DNA of 64,000 nt from Diplolepis rosae (lineage: Eukaryota; Arthropoda; Insecta; Hymenoptera; Diplolepididae), in the NCBI GenBank assembly GCA_030998225.1, contig JAPYXD010000522.1:930001-994000 (forward strand), written 5' to 3'. Both the position numbers and the translations under genes were made by a program. Positions within the stretch are counted from its first letter, which is position 1; each line of letters starts with the position of its first letter. The notes under the pieces were generated by a model. The model ran no database searches. It was not told where the DNA came from and worked only from the letters and a program-made list of their open reading frames with translations. This document shows positions 12,690 through 23,493 of the stretch, one piece after another.

Positions 12690-13500
12690 TCTATATACGT
12701 TATTAAAAATTTCTGTTTGTTTTAAAATTAAGTCCTCACCCCGAGTTTTTCAGCGTCTGTCCAACAGCTATCTATTAACTGTAGGAGGTTAAGTTCATTC
12801 AACACTGAGGAAAGTAAACGTTAGAACTGTTTATATGGATAGCTATTAAATAAAAAATGTAGGTATTAAGGCCATGTATTACTTATCCAATCTTACCGAC
12901 ACATTTTTGTCTTTCGCCTTTCCACATTCATTGAGATATCGAGTTGAAACGGTGAGTAATTAAGTAAATCCCAGTAAAGAACGTTTATCTGGTCCTAAAT
13001 TTTTATAATTAAAAAAAAAATGTTTCCAAAAGTTATAAATTAAAATTTAAAAAATTATAAATATTTAGAAGCGAATAAACGTTCATTACTGCGTTTTACC
13101 TATAATTACGTGAAGTTTCGACTCGATAGCTCAATTAATGTGAAAATTCGAAGGTCGAAAAAAAGTGTCAGTGAGTTAGAGAAATCTATTTTTCTCAGAG
13201 AAATTGAACAAACACCATAAATTCGTTTTAGTTAAACTCCTGTTCAGCAATTGAAACTATCGAAACAGAATATTCTTGAATGTATCTGAAATTTCTCTCG
13301 TTTTGAAGAAATGAACACACAAAAAACCATATCGATCACATGGTCTGGTTAACTTAACTGCTATTTTATATAGACAACTGTTTCTTTGAAAGATATAAAA
13401 TGGCAGTTAAACTTTTAGATATTACAACTGAATATACAAAGCTTTTCGACAGGGACTTTGTTTTTAAATTTGAAATAAAACATAAATAGCTGGCTTATAT
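12690..13500. other. AT-rich stretch, no gene recognised
   Basis: A small imperfect inverted repeat around 13335-13430 (AACTGCTATTTTATAT...ATATAAAATGGCAGTT) is the only structure seen. Confidence 0.5.
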
Positions 13501-13504
13501 AATA

Positions 13505-14460
13505 CACTCGAGATTCCCTCCAACGAGGGTTCCTTTATACGAGCAGTTGCGATGTGAAGGTGTTCGCCAAAGTTAAGCCTTGGATCCAATTGCAACCCCA
13601 GATACTTGATGCTTGTTTTCTACTTAACCTCATATTCTCCGAGAACGATCCTCGGGCATTGAAAGGATCACCTGTTCGTGACCAGCAAAGCCTCGGTCTT
13701 TTTAGGGGCCATTTTCAGACCTCTGCTATCCAACTTTCATTGATCCTCAGCTCGAGGATTCTGACATCTTCAGCGGCAGACACGACAAGTGCGTCATCCA
13801 CGAAGCCGATGATGCTCGTTCCAGCAAGTAGTTCCAAGCTTTTTTCTTTCTTTTCTTCTTTGAGAGACCATTTGTCGCCCTCATAAATCACCCACCTGTT
13901 GCTCAGATATTCATCTATCTTCCGCAACAGGTAATCTGGAACCTTCTTCTGCACCATCGCCTCGATGCAGATCTTCGATTTCGCGGTATTGAACGCATCA
14001 TGTATGTCAATCCCGATCAACGCGCACAATCCCTTACGCTTACCAGTTTCTCTTCATGCATTTGTGGCGATGTCTACCACAGCTTGTATGGCATTTACAG
14101 TGGACCTGCCTTTCCTAAACCTAAACTGGTTCTCCGAAAGACCGTTCTCCCCGGCCAAGAAGCTCTGAAGCCTTTGTAGAATCAACTCCTCCAGAAGCTT
14201 CCCCATCGTACCTAATTTGTTTGTTGCCCTTCCTCAGCAGGACCAACCATTGCTTCTCCCAGTCTTTGAAGAACCTCCCCTCCCGAAGACAGGAGTTAAA
14301 AGCTTCTAGGAGGATCTTGGGGTATCCCGCGATCAACTCTTTGAGGATCTCGTTTGGAACCCCGTCGATCCCCGGCTTCTTAACCTTCGAAGCTATTCCC
14401 GAAATACCGGGCAGGGTCTGAATGCTCTCGAATGTGGAACACTTCCTACCCGATTCTTAT
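13505..14460 (-). pseudogene. R1-like retrotransposon RT fragment, minus strand
   Basis: Minus strand, high to low: GYPKILLEAFNSCLREGRFFKDW with WLVLLRKGNK near 14280, IGIDIHDAFNTAKSKICIEAM near 14000 (RT motif A), LSNRWVIYEG, then GTSIIGFVDDALVVSAA near 13790 (FVDD catalytic box). The frame is broken in several places. The GC content (near 50%) stands out from the flanks. Confidence 0.82.
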
Positions 14461-14860
14461 TTTTCCGAGCTGAAGCAGATGTGATGCCGACACCTTGATG
14501 GCTTCACCCGACCTGGCGGGCGTGGAGCGTTTCGGCGTCTTGCTCTGTTCCTGTTGTGCCTTCGGCACCTCTTTCTTTTTTGTTTTTTCTTTTCCGCCAG
14601 TTGCCATTCCCCAACCTCTTTAGGGTTCTGGCTCCTGGTGACTTCAGCATAAGAGGGTGACATGCTACCCTTCCCTTTCTTCGCAATCCATTCCTTAGGG
14701 GGAGAAGGTGCTTCCCTCTTCTCCCCTTTGAACTGCATTTTGGGGGCATCTCCCAGAGACGCAGAACTGTGTCTCCGGAAAATCCCTATTTTCTTCGAGG
14801 TGGGGTGGGATTCCAGCCTCTTTTGGATTTCCACCGCGGTTTTCAGTCAACACTTGTGTG
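14457..14860 (-). pseudogene. Retrotransposon ORF1-like (gag) fragment
   Basis: A 125-codon minus-strand frame carries PPKEWIAKKGKG..PSYAEVTRSQ and a Lys/Arg-rich run ending RRRNAPRPPGR, reminiscent of R1/LOA gag N-terminal regions. It directly precedes the RT fragment on the same strand. The endonuclease normally found between them is missing, so a deletion near 14,450 is likely. Confidence 0.6.
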
Positions 14861-15185
14861 GATAACTTTAAGGGCCAAGCCCAGACTCTCCATTTTTTCA
14901 CTCCTGATCAAGGTCCCAAAGGAGCTGGCTCCTGGTCCCGCATGGCACACCACCTTGGCAGAGCTAAGCTCACCTCAGCCTCGCCTCCGCATGGGTCGGG
15001 AAAGACACCATTCGGAGCGGGGCGTCTATTGCGACCCCACTTTCAGCTTGGGATAAACCCGTCTACAGGGCACCCGTCATGCAATTGGGAAGATGTCCGT
15101 TTATAGAGCCCTCCAAATTTTTACCGATTCATCGGGACACTACAACCTCTATGGCCCGAAGGCCGTCCGCTAAGCCTCTCCAGCC
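14860..15185 (-). repeat. GC-rich segment, probably 5' part of the same retrotransposon
   Basis: It continues the GC-rich composition and lies upstream of the gag-like frame on the minus strand. No protein motif was recognised, so the assignment rests on position and composition. Confidence 0.4.
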
Positions 15186-15189
15186 ATCC

Positions 15190-15375
15190 TTTTTTGGCTA
15201 AAGTTATGGCTAGTATCTTTTGGGATGCACATGAAGTAATCTTCATCGACTACCTTGAGAAAGGAAGGACGTTTACAGGAGCATATTATGCTGCATTATT
15301 GGATCGATTGGTTGACGAACTCAGAAAGAAACGCCCACATTTGAAGAAGAAAAAAATCCTTTTTTATGATGATTT
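15190..15375 (+). pseudogene. Mariner transposase fragment, plus strand
   Basis: Reads KVMASIFWDAHEVIFIDYLE then GAYYAALLDRLVDELRKKRP, the mariner segment just before the second catalytic Asp, where it degenerates into FYDD. Confidence 0.82.
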
Positions 15376-15384
15376 TTTGCTAAA

Positions 15385-15906
15385 AAAATTAATTTTTCTT
15401 CATTTTATTACGCCAGTATCAAATACCCTTTTAAAGTTTCCGAGCAAACACTCTTGGATTTTCTCAAGCCCAAAGGCGGAAATTTTGCTTATTAACGTAA
15501 TCATTAAAATGAAAATGAGCATCATCTGAAAAGATGGTTTTTTCAGAAAAACCATCACCTTGTTCAAAAATGAAATTATCGAATAGACTTAGAAGAAAAT
15601 GGGCGGCTGACTTTAATTCTTACACTACAAATGAACCATATAAAGTTTTAGACAAAAATCTTCACGCAAAATTGGCCATGTGGTGCTCGTGGATAAGTCT
15701 AATTGCTGAAAACACTGTAGAAGTGATAAATTTATATCTTCCTCAACACTTTCAATTACAGCAGCAATATTTTCAGCTAAATGACTGGGACGATTATAAC
15801 GACCGAAAATATCCGAAATTTTGCGATATGTAGTTTTTACAGATCCACCATTTTCGTAGTAGATTTTAATTATTTTAATGCAATTTTCGATTGCAATCGA
15901 AGACAT
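15385..15906 (-). pseudogene. Tc1-type transposase fragment, copy 2
   Basis: The minus-strand frame starts MSSIAIENCIKIIKIYYENG (DNA-binding helix-turn-helix), continues AENIAAVIESVEED and TTWPILREDFCLKLY, and reaches FSDDAHFHFNDYVNKQNFRL in broken frames. It is an inverted relative of 11415-11790. A mariner (15914-16942) abuts it. Confidence 0.75.
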
Positions 15907-15913
15907 TATATTA

Positions 15914-16942
15914 GGTGCGCAACTAAATTCCCGCTGTTTTTTTAATGAAAATGCAACTTTATTGTAAAAAAATGGTTACAAATGAATCATTCAAAGTATT
16001 GCCCATCGTTAGCTACAACTTTTGCCCATCTGTTTGGTAGAGCTCAAATACCGTTACAGTAAAAGTGTTCATCTTTTGAGGCTATCCACGAATCAAGTCA
16101 TTTTGCGATGTCTTCATATGAGCGGAACTGCTGATCAGTCAGACCACGTGCCATCAACCGGAACAAGTAATAATCGGACGGCGCAATATCTGGGTAATAC
16201 GGCGGGTGGGGTAGGACTTCCCATTTGAGCAGTTCCGGCAGGATTTAACGGGTTTGGTAACGTGAGGGCGAGCGTTGTCATGCTGTAGAATCACTTTTTT
16301 GTGCCTCTGCTCGTATTGTGGCCGTTTTTCGCGCAGTGCTCAGCTCAAACGTATCAATTGCGTTCGATAACGTTCTCCAGTGATGGTTTCGTTTGGTTTC
16401 AACAGCTCATAATAAAAAACACCGACCTAGTCCCACCAAATATACAGCATAACCTTCGCAGCGTGAATATTCGGCCGAGCGAAAAAATGACGCCCAACGT
16501 CCCTTGGCTTCAAATCATAAGGAACCTAAGTTTCTTGTTTTTGAATCATTCCCAACGCATGCAATCGCTTGGAAATGGCTTGTCGCGTAACTCCTAATGC
16601 TGAAGCAAGCTCTTCTTGCTTTTGGCACGGATCCTCATCGAGCAATTCCTCCAATTCAGCGTTTTCGAAGGTTGTTGGCCTTCCTTCACGCGTACGGTCG
16701 TCAACATCGGAATCACCGTCTTTGAAGCGACGGAAACAATCACGGCACGTTGTTTGGCACAAAATCAGACATTTTCACACAACCAAAAGTATATGACGCT
16801 AAAACAAAATCACTGATGTGTCAAAACGGTTTGTTTAGCATATGTCTAAGTTTGGTTCATGACGTTTTGGATACGTCAAAATCGACCAGCACTTACTGTC
16901 TGAGCCATCTATTCACAAACAGCGGGAACTTAGTCGCGCACC
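15914..16942 (-). mobile_element. End-to-end mariner copy, 1029 bp, transposase decayed
   Basis: Terminal inverted repeats GGTGCGCRACTAARTTCCCG are flanked by TA (15912-15913 and 16943-16944). On the minus strand the N-terminal domain is well kept: TTCRDCFRRFKDGDSDVDD, REGRPTTFENAELEELLDED, LGVTRQAISKRLHALG (16526-16762). The catalytic half is readable only in shifted frames: VMLYIWWD-like, then HDNARPH-like near 16290, and YRPDIAPSDYYLF-like near 16170. The first catalytic Asp region looks deleted or shifted. The length is about 250 bp short of a typical 1.3-kb mariner. Confidence 0.88.
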
Positions 16943-16949
16943 TAGTGAT

Positions 16950-17530
16950 AAAATATAGACCTCAATTCTACTTGACATATCTCAAAAAACAGAATGACAA
17001 AACTGTCGCCACATCCAAAATTGACCCTATCAATAAACAAAGTACCTGTTGAAATGCCCTATATAGATGACTGTCCCATATTTAAAAGCCCATTTTTCTC
17101 CGTGTGTAATACCTATAGATATAAAATAGCTGTTTAATATTTGAATAACCATTTTCCTCCGTGTATCTTTCTGAAAATTTGAGAGACACAGAAAAATACA
17201 ATAAGGAACTATTTCTCATTTGGTCCTATTTTCTTTCAAATAATAAAGAATGAAAAGCAAATGTTGATACTAACACGTTGAAGTATACATAACGTATAAT
17301 GTTTACATTATACATTGTAAAGAAAACGCACAAGAAACTTGGAATGTTTCGAAAATTATGCATTTCAATAAAAAAAATCTAATATAAAAGTTTTTGGATT
17401 TTAAGATCGTGTTTAAGCTCTTTCATAGTAAAATCGATGTCACCGTCGGATGCATCTCTCGAAGTCCAAAAACTATTGTATCAGTCATTTTTTATAAATT
17501 CATCCCTTTCAAGATATTCCAGGGGTTGCG
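16950..17530. other. AT-rich stretch, no gene recognised
   Basis: No clear repeat border or conserved frame was seen. Confidence 0.5.
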
Positions 17531-17533
17531 ATA

Positions 17534-17758
17534 CACCCAGAAAACAGTTTCTTTGATATACGGTCAAAGAAAAAATTTCTTTGAATTGAAGAAAGTTTTG
17601 TTGATTCAAAAAATTTTCTTTAATGTAAACAAATCTATTTCTACAGATCAAAGAAAATTATTTTAAATTAACAAAACTTTCTTTAATTCAAAAAAAAATT
17701 TCTTTGGCCGCATATCAAAAAAATGTTTCTTTGATTCGAAGAAAATCTTTTCTTAGTG
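17534..17758. mobile_element. MITE, 225 bp, TA-flanked, TTTCTTTGA subrepeats
   Basis: Ends CACCCAGAAAAC and, in reverse, CACTAAGAAAAG, with TA at 17532-17533 and 17759-17760. TTTCTTTGAT/ATCAAAGAAA words recur in both orientations about eight times. Confidence 0.65.
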
Positions 17759-17769
17759 TAGTTTTTCAT

Positions 17770-18070
17770 TGTTTTTTCGCGCTAACGATTAGAAAGCATT
17801 AAAATATAGCGAGTCATTTAAAACTTAATGGTAATAAAATTTGTAATTGTCTTACTGCAGCCCGGAATCGGTCAAATGAATACAACCCTCCACGTTTTGA
17901 GTCCAGGAGACAGCAGCAGCACGATAGTATAGTTAGTGCCTAAATCATCTTCAAGTATGCTACTACCGAGATACTGTATTCCATCTGCACAGATATTTCC
18001 GTCGTCTACATCATTTGTAATATTCGCTAACGATCATCACTCTTAGTACATAGGTATGGCCAATAGAAAA
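17770..18070. other. No gene recognised
   Basis: 300 bp between a MITE and the nested transposon block. Nothing supportable was seen. Confidence 0.5.
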
Positions 18071-18539
18071 TCATTTGGATCCCGTGTGGAAAAATTTCAT
18101 TGCAGTCTAATGTCAGATTTGGCCCAGATCTGAATATTTCTAGACCGTCTATAGTCTAGCAGGTCTAGTCTGTCCCAGATCAGGTGCGGGCTAGCCTTTC
18201 AAAATATAAAAGTTCCTAAGTATTAATGACTTACTTTTTTCACCATTTTAAAAAACTTTAAAGGGTCTTTAAAATGATCTAAAATAAGAAATCATCACTA
18301 CTAAATAAAGATTTTTTTTCTTATCATCTTGACAGTCTAGTTAGGGCCAGATCTGATGCTGGTTAGCCCTATATGACAAAAATTTCCAAGTTTCTATTAC
18401 TTAAATTGTTCTCCCCACTTTCGAATAATTGACAGGGTATCTAAAATGATATAAAATAAAAAAATAATATACAGTGCGACAAATAATTTTCGAGACTGGC
18501 CGTGGAAAACATCATTGAAACAAGATATCTGAATATTTT

Positions 18540-18968
18540 TCGATTCTTTTATTCAAAATTTTCTCCTCCAGTTTCAATACACTTGTTACAGCGATTCAAC
18601 AATGATTCAAATGCAACAGAGACCAGGTCTCTGGATCACAATATTCGAATCGAATAGGACGGATTCTGGCCATCAGACGCTTTAAAACTTCGATATATGC
18701 GCCAATAGTTGTTTGGCCAGTTGGAACGAATCCCCTGTGGATAATTTCTTTGATTTTCGACCATTTCAGGTGTCCGAGCTGAATTTGGCCTTCCTTCACG
18801 ATTATCATGTTCTAACCTCTTTCTGCCTCTCGAAAAACTTGTATGCCAAAGAAAAACATTCGCTCTGCTCAAAAAATCTTCGTCATACACTTGCTGCATC
18901 AAACAGAATGTTTCTGATACATTTTTACCAAGTTTTGCGTGAAATTTAATAACTGCTCTTTTTTTCAT
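18540..18968 (-). pseudogene. Mariner transposase remnant of level 2
   Basis: Reads KKRAVIKFHAKLGKNVSETF, then NVFLWHTSFSRGRKRLEHD and REGRPNSARTPEMVE, the mariner paired HTH region. It then jumps across a deletion to VLKRLMARIRP..WSLLHL (near the second catalytic Asp) and to a C-terminus NKCIETGGENFE followed by a stop. The start ATG and first codons appear to be cut off by the level-3 insertion at 18970. Confidence 0.8.
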
Positions 18969-19620
18969 GCAAGAAGACCGTAGACAGGAGAGTCAACAGG
19001 ATATAGAGCGTTGTAATAAAAAGTGGGATCGTATATGGCGTGAGTTGTGCCTATAGTCACGTGACTATCCCTGATGTTCGGTAGCTTAGTGCGCATCAAG
19101 AAGTCAATCTTAAGGGGGTCGCCTCATGAAAACCTGAAAAAAATCGCATTTTTTTTATTATTTTTTTTTTAATCGATAGAAAAACAACAACAAAACGAGT
19201 TTTTCGAGGAAGCGGAGGGCTTGTTTTATCGACCGGGAGTAACAAATTAGGAATTTACCTCTGTAAGTTTTGTTATGATCTAATTGCATCTTACAAAAAC
19301 TTTGAAGCGCGTTTTCTCAAAACCACATTTTTCAAACTGGCGTGCAGGATTACACAAAAAATTTTCAACTAATTGACCTTAACTACATTTTATTTTGTTG
19401 ATAATAAACAATTATTATATATGAACCACAGATATTCATAGTTTTATCAATTTTTCACACTATTTATGCAACAATATTAACAAATTTCACTGCGGAAAAT
19501 CGTAAAATTCTATTTTAACAGAACAAAATAGTGGAATTTCTATTGTTTTTGACTTTTTAGTGGTTCATATACAGAGTGTCTAAAAAGTCCCGGGACGGTT
19601 GGATATTTCCTCAGGTAATA

Positions 19621-19887
19621 GTATATTACATTACAAGGGGCGAAACAGAGCGATTGCATGAGTGTGAAGTTTGCTGCCCGAGTGAAACGAGGGCTGCAAT
19701 CATACGAAATGCTTTCGCTGTGTTTTGTTTCGAGTAATGTATACTATTTTTCATAGCAACTCTTTTGAGAATCTGATTGTCTGTAACTGTGGAGCGGGTT
19801 GAAACAGCGACTTTCAACCCTAGGATTGAAAATCGAGGTTTCAACCCGCTCTACAGGTACCGAAAATCGGATTTTCAAAGGAGGGCT
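19621..19887. mobile_element. Insertion with foldback part (level 6 of nest)
   Basis: The right subterminal region of level 5 runs straight from TCAGGTA to AAAATATTTTTC. On the left these are separated by about 267 bp, which marks an insertion. Its first half is bounded by AATAGTATATTACATTAC and an inverted AATAGTATACATTACTCG. Its second half is a hairpin with GTRGAGCGGGTTGAAAC arms. A relative is at 26585-26722. Confidence 0.68.
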
Positions 19888-20439
19888 ATAAAAATATTTT
19901 TCAAAAAAGTCAAGGTCATTCCTGAAGTAAATTTCAACGAGGAATTCAATGGTGGCCTTCATTTCAATCTTGAAGTTGACCTTCATAGCTTTTTGAAGGT
20001 CAACTTTGTTTTTTTAAATGAAAACCGCCCTTTTTTACATCTGCAATCGATAGAGCGGAAAATTCTGCGTTCAGACACGTACCCAAGTCATAGGTCAATT
20101 GTAACGTTCAAGGTCAGTTAAAGGTTATTTGAAAGTAACAAAGTTTTCCAAGAGGTCAGTGCAATTCCTGAAGTATTTTTCAACGGGGAATTCAATGGTG
20201 ACCTTCATTTTGACCTTGAAGTTGACATTCATGGCTTTTTGAAGGTCAAATTTGTTTATTTTAAAATGGAAACCCCCTTTTTTCATATCTGCAATCGATA
20301 GAGCGAAAAATACTACGTTCAAGTACATACTCAAGTCATAGGTCAATTGTAACGTTCCAGGTCAGTTAAAGGTTATTTGAAAGTAACAAAGTTTTCCAAG
20401 AGGTCAGTGTTGATTAGCCTTGCCTTTCACGCTTCAGTG

Positions 20440-21560
20440 ATGTTCGAACTGAAAACCGTGAGCTTCTTGACAAAAAGCTATGCGATTGTAAAAATGAGTT
20501 ACAGCATTACGAATAATCTCCCTATCAATCAAAGTAGCCTCTTGCAGAATCCGATTCTGCAATTCGTCTAAGCTTTGGGGTTGCGTTGAATATACTTTGC
20601 TCTTTAATTAACCTCAAAGAAAATAGTCGAGAGGCGTCAGATCAGCAGATCTAGCAGGCCACTCGATTTCACCCCTTCTTCCAATCCACCTATGAGGGAA
20701 CTGAGTATCCAAATATGCTCGAACCTCCCTACCGTAATGAGCCGCTGCTCCTTCCTGCTGGAACCAAATATTTTGAAAATTATCGCCTGTAATCTCCCTT
20801 ATTCTTGGTACAATTTGGTTTCTGAGAAACTCTTCATATGCACGGGCATTGAGATTACCATCGATGAAGAAAGGGTCTATCAATGTATCATTCAAGATAC
20901 CGGCCCAAACATGAATCTTTTGTGGATACTGTGTGTGACTCCAGCAGCCAATCAGGATTTGTGTCGGACCAATATCTACAACTTTTCCTGTTAACTTCAC
21001 CTTTTAACGTGAAAGTAGCTTCATCTGAAAATACTGTATTGTACAAGAAAAGAAGATCTCTATCAATTCTGTACATCATAATTTCACAAAATTCAACCCG
21101 ACGATCAGGATCGTCTTCATTGAACTCTTTTACCAGATGAACTTTGTAAGGATGGAAATTAATGCTTTTTAAAATATTTCGCACTGTCTCAGGAGCAACG
21201 TCACGCTCATCACTAGCTCGACGTAAACTAAGGTGTGGGTTTTCAACAAATGCTTGGGCTATGTCCATCTGCATCTCCTCAGATCCTGCAGATTTTGTCC
21301 GAACAGTTCTCTGAAGGTCCTTGATAGATCCATGATTCATAAAGCGCCTTACAGTTCTTTCGATTGTTGATTTTGAAACAGGATTTAACTCTTCGACACT
21401 ACGAAAAGTGCGATTAAAAAGTAAACGAACTTGATCATAAGATCGAACTCGATCTCCCCAACGACGCATCATTAATACAGATACCCTCTCTCGTTCCGAA
21501 AGTTTAGCTTGCTCGTAATTACTCGTAATACGTAAATTTAGTTTCAATTCGTAATATTCG
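20440..21560 (-). pseudogene. Transposase of the level-5 element, inactivated
   Basis: From about 21560 down: KLSERERVSVLMMRRWGD (start region), NPVSKSTIERTVRRF (HTH), VAPETVRNILKSINFHPYKVH, then VFSDEATFTLKG with the first catalytic Asp. A frameshift near 20945 leads to TQYPQKIHVWAG, WFQQEGAAAHY, where the second catalytic position is Glu, not the expected Asp, and RRGEIEWPARSADLTPLDYF with the third Asp. Two stops follow at 20605-20615, after which the frame remains readable (SLDELQNRI) to about 20440. The Asp-to-Glu change, frameshift and stops make it dead. Confidence 0.88.
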
Positions 21561-23032
21561 TATGGAGAAAGAAAAACGGTATAGGACTTATGGTATCGCC
21601 TTAGGTATTGACTAAGGTATCGAAAAACGGTATAGGACTTTTCGATAAACCCTTTGGGGAGGAACAGAACTCTCACCGGAACTCCTGGAACTTTTAATGA
21701 AAAATTTCCTATATATATGATTTTACAATATTTAAAACGCTGTAACCAAGATCAATACAGAGCTCACCAATGAATTTCTCGTTGAAATTTACTTCAGGAC
21801 TTACACTAACCTCTTGGAAAACTTTGTTAATTTCAAATAACCTCTAATTGACCTTGAACGTTACAATTGACCTATGACTTGGGTACGTACTTGAACGTAG
21901 TATTTTTCGCTCTATCGATTGCAAATGTTAAAAAAGGGGGTTTCCATTTAAAAAAACAAAGTTGACCTTGAAAAAGCCATGAAGGTCAACTTCAAGGTCA
22001 AAATGAAGGTCACCATTGAATTCCTCGTTGAAATATACTTCAGGAATGACCTTCACTTTTTTGAAAAATATTTTACCTGAGGAAATATCCAACCGTCCCG
22101 GGACTTTTTAGACACCCTGTAGAATAAACAAGGTTACTGAATAAGAATTAAAAAATTTTATTGATTTCAGACAAAAATTACGGACACTATCCTGCACACC
22201 GTTCAACTACTCCAGTCGCAAGGCATCCTAGTCCGCCATGAATAACGCCGCCATTTTGGAAAATTTTGACTTGTTTTTTTTGCAATGTTCTTCAGAAGTA
22301 GCTTAAAATAAATGTAAAAGATCATGGATGTATATCGTTTCTTTCTTGACAAACGAAAATCATTAAAAGAACCTTTTTTCCGGGCGTTTCATAAGGCGAT
22401 CCCCTTAATATTTTCACGCGTCAGATTGCGCACTAGGCTACCGGACATCGGTGAAAGTCACGTGATTCATTAAGTACAGCCCACCCCGATGCCACATACG
22501 ATCCCATTTTCGTTCTTCTGTTGACTCTCCTGGCTATAGTCTTCTTGGTTCCATGTTAGTATTTCAACATCGACAAAAAAGTTATTTTGGGAGAACTATC
22601 ATAACTTTGCTATTTATCTACCGATTGAAGCAAAACTGATATTACCGGAAAGAGAAATGTCATGGCTTTCAAACGCCTGTCTGAACACATAGACGGCGCT
22701 ACTAGTGACTCAAATATGGTTTGTGTCTCGAAACTTATTTGTCGCTTTGTGTAGTACTAAAAAAGCTTTTTCTTTGTTATCGTCTTGACAGGCTAGTTTG
22801 GCCCCGATCAGACGCTAGTTAGCTTAGTATACGACGGAAAAATTTTAAAACATCAATCGCCTTCATTTTTGTTTACTACTTGGAAAAGATGCTTGGGTAT
22901 CTAAAATTATACAAAAATGAAATTATATCATTGTGAAAAAAAATTTTTTCTCACTTATTATCTTATGTTCTACAAAATCTACTGCCCTCTGCCCTTCTCT
23001 ATACTTTATTCACCTTGCCAAATTAGCTACTA

Positions 23033-23380
23033 AGGGGACGTTCACATAATACGTCACGCGATTTTTAGCTATTTTTTACTCCCCGTCCCCCCATGTCACA
23101 CATCGTCGCAAACCTCAGCCCCCCCCCCCCTCGATGTCACGTCACACCTCTTAATTTTATAAAACATTTTTCGTTAACGCGTACAAAATCCAGTAAAAAA
23201 AGAAGCTATTAATTATTATTGTAGATAATCTTTTCAGAACTTTTTTTCAAATTTCGTGGGTACACATTTAATGTGTGACGTAACGCAGAGGGCAGACCCC
23301 CCTCCCAACATGTCACACCACGTCACAATTTGCAGACCCCCCTCCCATAAACTGTATGACGTATTATGTGAACGCCCCCT
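23033..23380. mobile_element. MITE, 348 bp, AGGGGACGTTCACATAATAC termini
   Basis: Left AGGGGACGTTCACATAATAC, right in reverse AGGGGGCGTTCACATAATAC. Internally it has C-runs and ATGTCAC/GTGACGT words in both halves. It sits inside the outer level-1 element. This end type is widespread in arthropod genomes as I recall it. Confidence 0.78.
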
Positions 23381-23407
23381 AACATGATGCAATCTAGAGT
23401 CTATCTA

Positions 23408-23493
23408 CACTGAGAAAAAATGCTATTGAATCAATAGCATTTTATGAATTCATAGTATACATGCTTTTGATTCAATAGCATTTTTTCTCAGTG
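23408..23493. mobile_element. MITE, 86 bp, nearly perfect hairpin
   Basis: CACTGAGAAAAAATGCTATT at both ends in inverted orientation, TA on both flanks (23406-23407 and 23494-23495), only a short loop between the arms. Also inside level 1. Confidence 0.8.

Larger units (their letters stand above)
19572..22119 (-). mobile_element. Tc1/mariner-superfamily element, 2.5 kb (level 5 of nest)
   Basis: Outer termini CAGAGTGTCTAAAAAGTCCC and, in reverse, CAGGGTGTCTAAAAAGTCCC continue identically through CGGGACGGTTGGATATTTCC. TA flanks both ends (19570-19571 and 22120-22121). Long subterminal blocks rich in GAAGGTCA words are arranged as a direct pair on the left (19890-20120 and 20140-20400) and inverted on the right (21770-22080). 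The transposase pseudogene lies between on the minus strand. Confidence 0.88.
19114..22404. mobile_element. TTAA-flanked element (level 4 of nest)
   Basis: TTAA lies at 19110-19113 and 22405-22408. Termini are GGGGGTCGCCTCATGAAA and, in reverse, GGGGATCGCCTTATGAAA. Internal sequence outside level 5 shows no protein similarity, so it would be a non-autonomous piggyBac-type element of about 0.75 kb. A similar-looking element (GGGGGTCGTCTACC ends) is at 48024-48754. Confidence 0.65.
18970..22547. mobile_element. Long-arm inverted element (level 3 of nest)
   Basis: Ends CAAGAAGACCGTAGACAGGA (left) and, in reverse, CAAGAAGACTATAGCCAGGA (right). The similarity of the arms runs on for about 140 bp through TGGGATCGTAT, CACGTGACT and GTAGC..AGTGCGCA. 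It interrupts the first codons of the level-2 mariner. The arms stop at the TTAA of level 4, so levels 3 and 4 might instead be one element with long terminal repeats. Confidence 0.65.
18472..22751 (-). mobile_element. Mariner (level 2 of nest), internally deleted
   Basis: Ends CAGTGCGACAAATAATTTTC (left) and, in reverse, CAAAGCGACAAATAAGTTTC (right), with TA on the outside; the right border is uncertain by about 2 bp. It splits the repeated unit of the outer element: the unit text resumes at about 22754. Its transposase remnant is on the minus strand at 18540-18968, while its 5' leader lies beyond the inner insertions at 22548-22751. Confidence 0.8.

Noticed and set aside
14769..15106. Overlapping plus-strand frames in GC-rich DNA
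   Set aside because: Shadows of minus-strand retrotransposon sequence.
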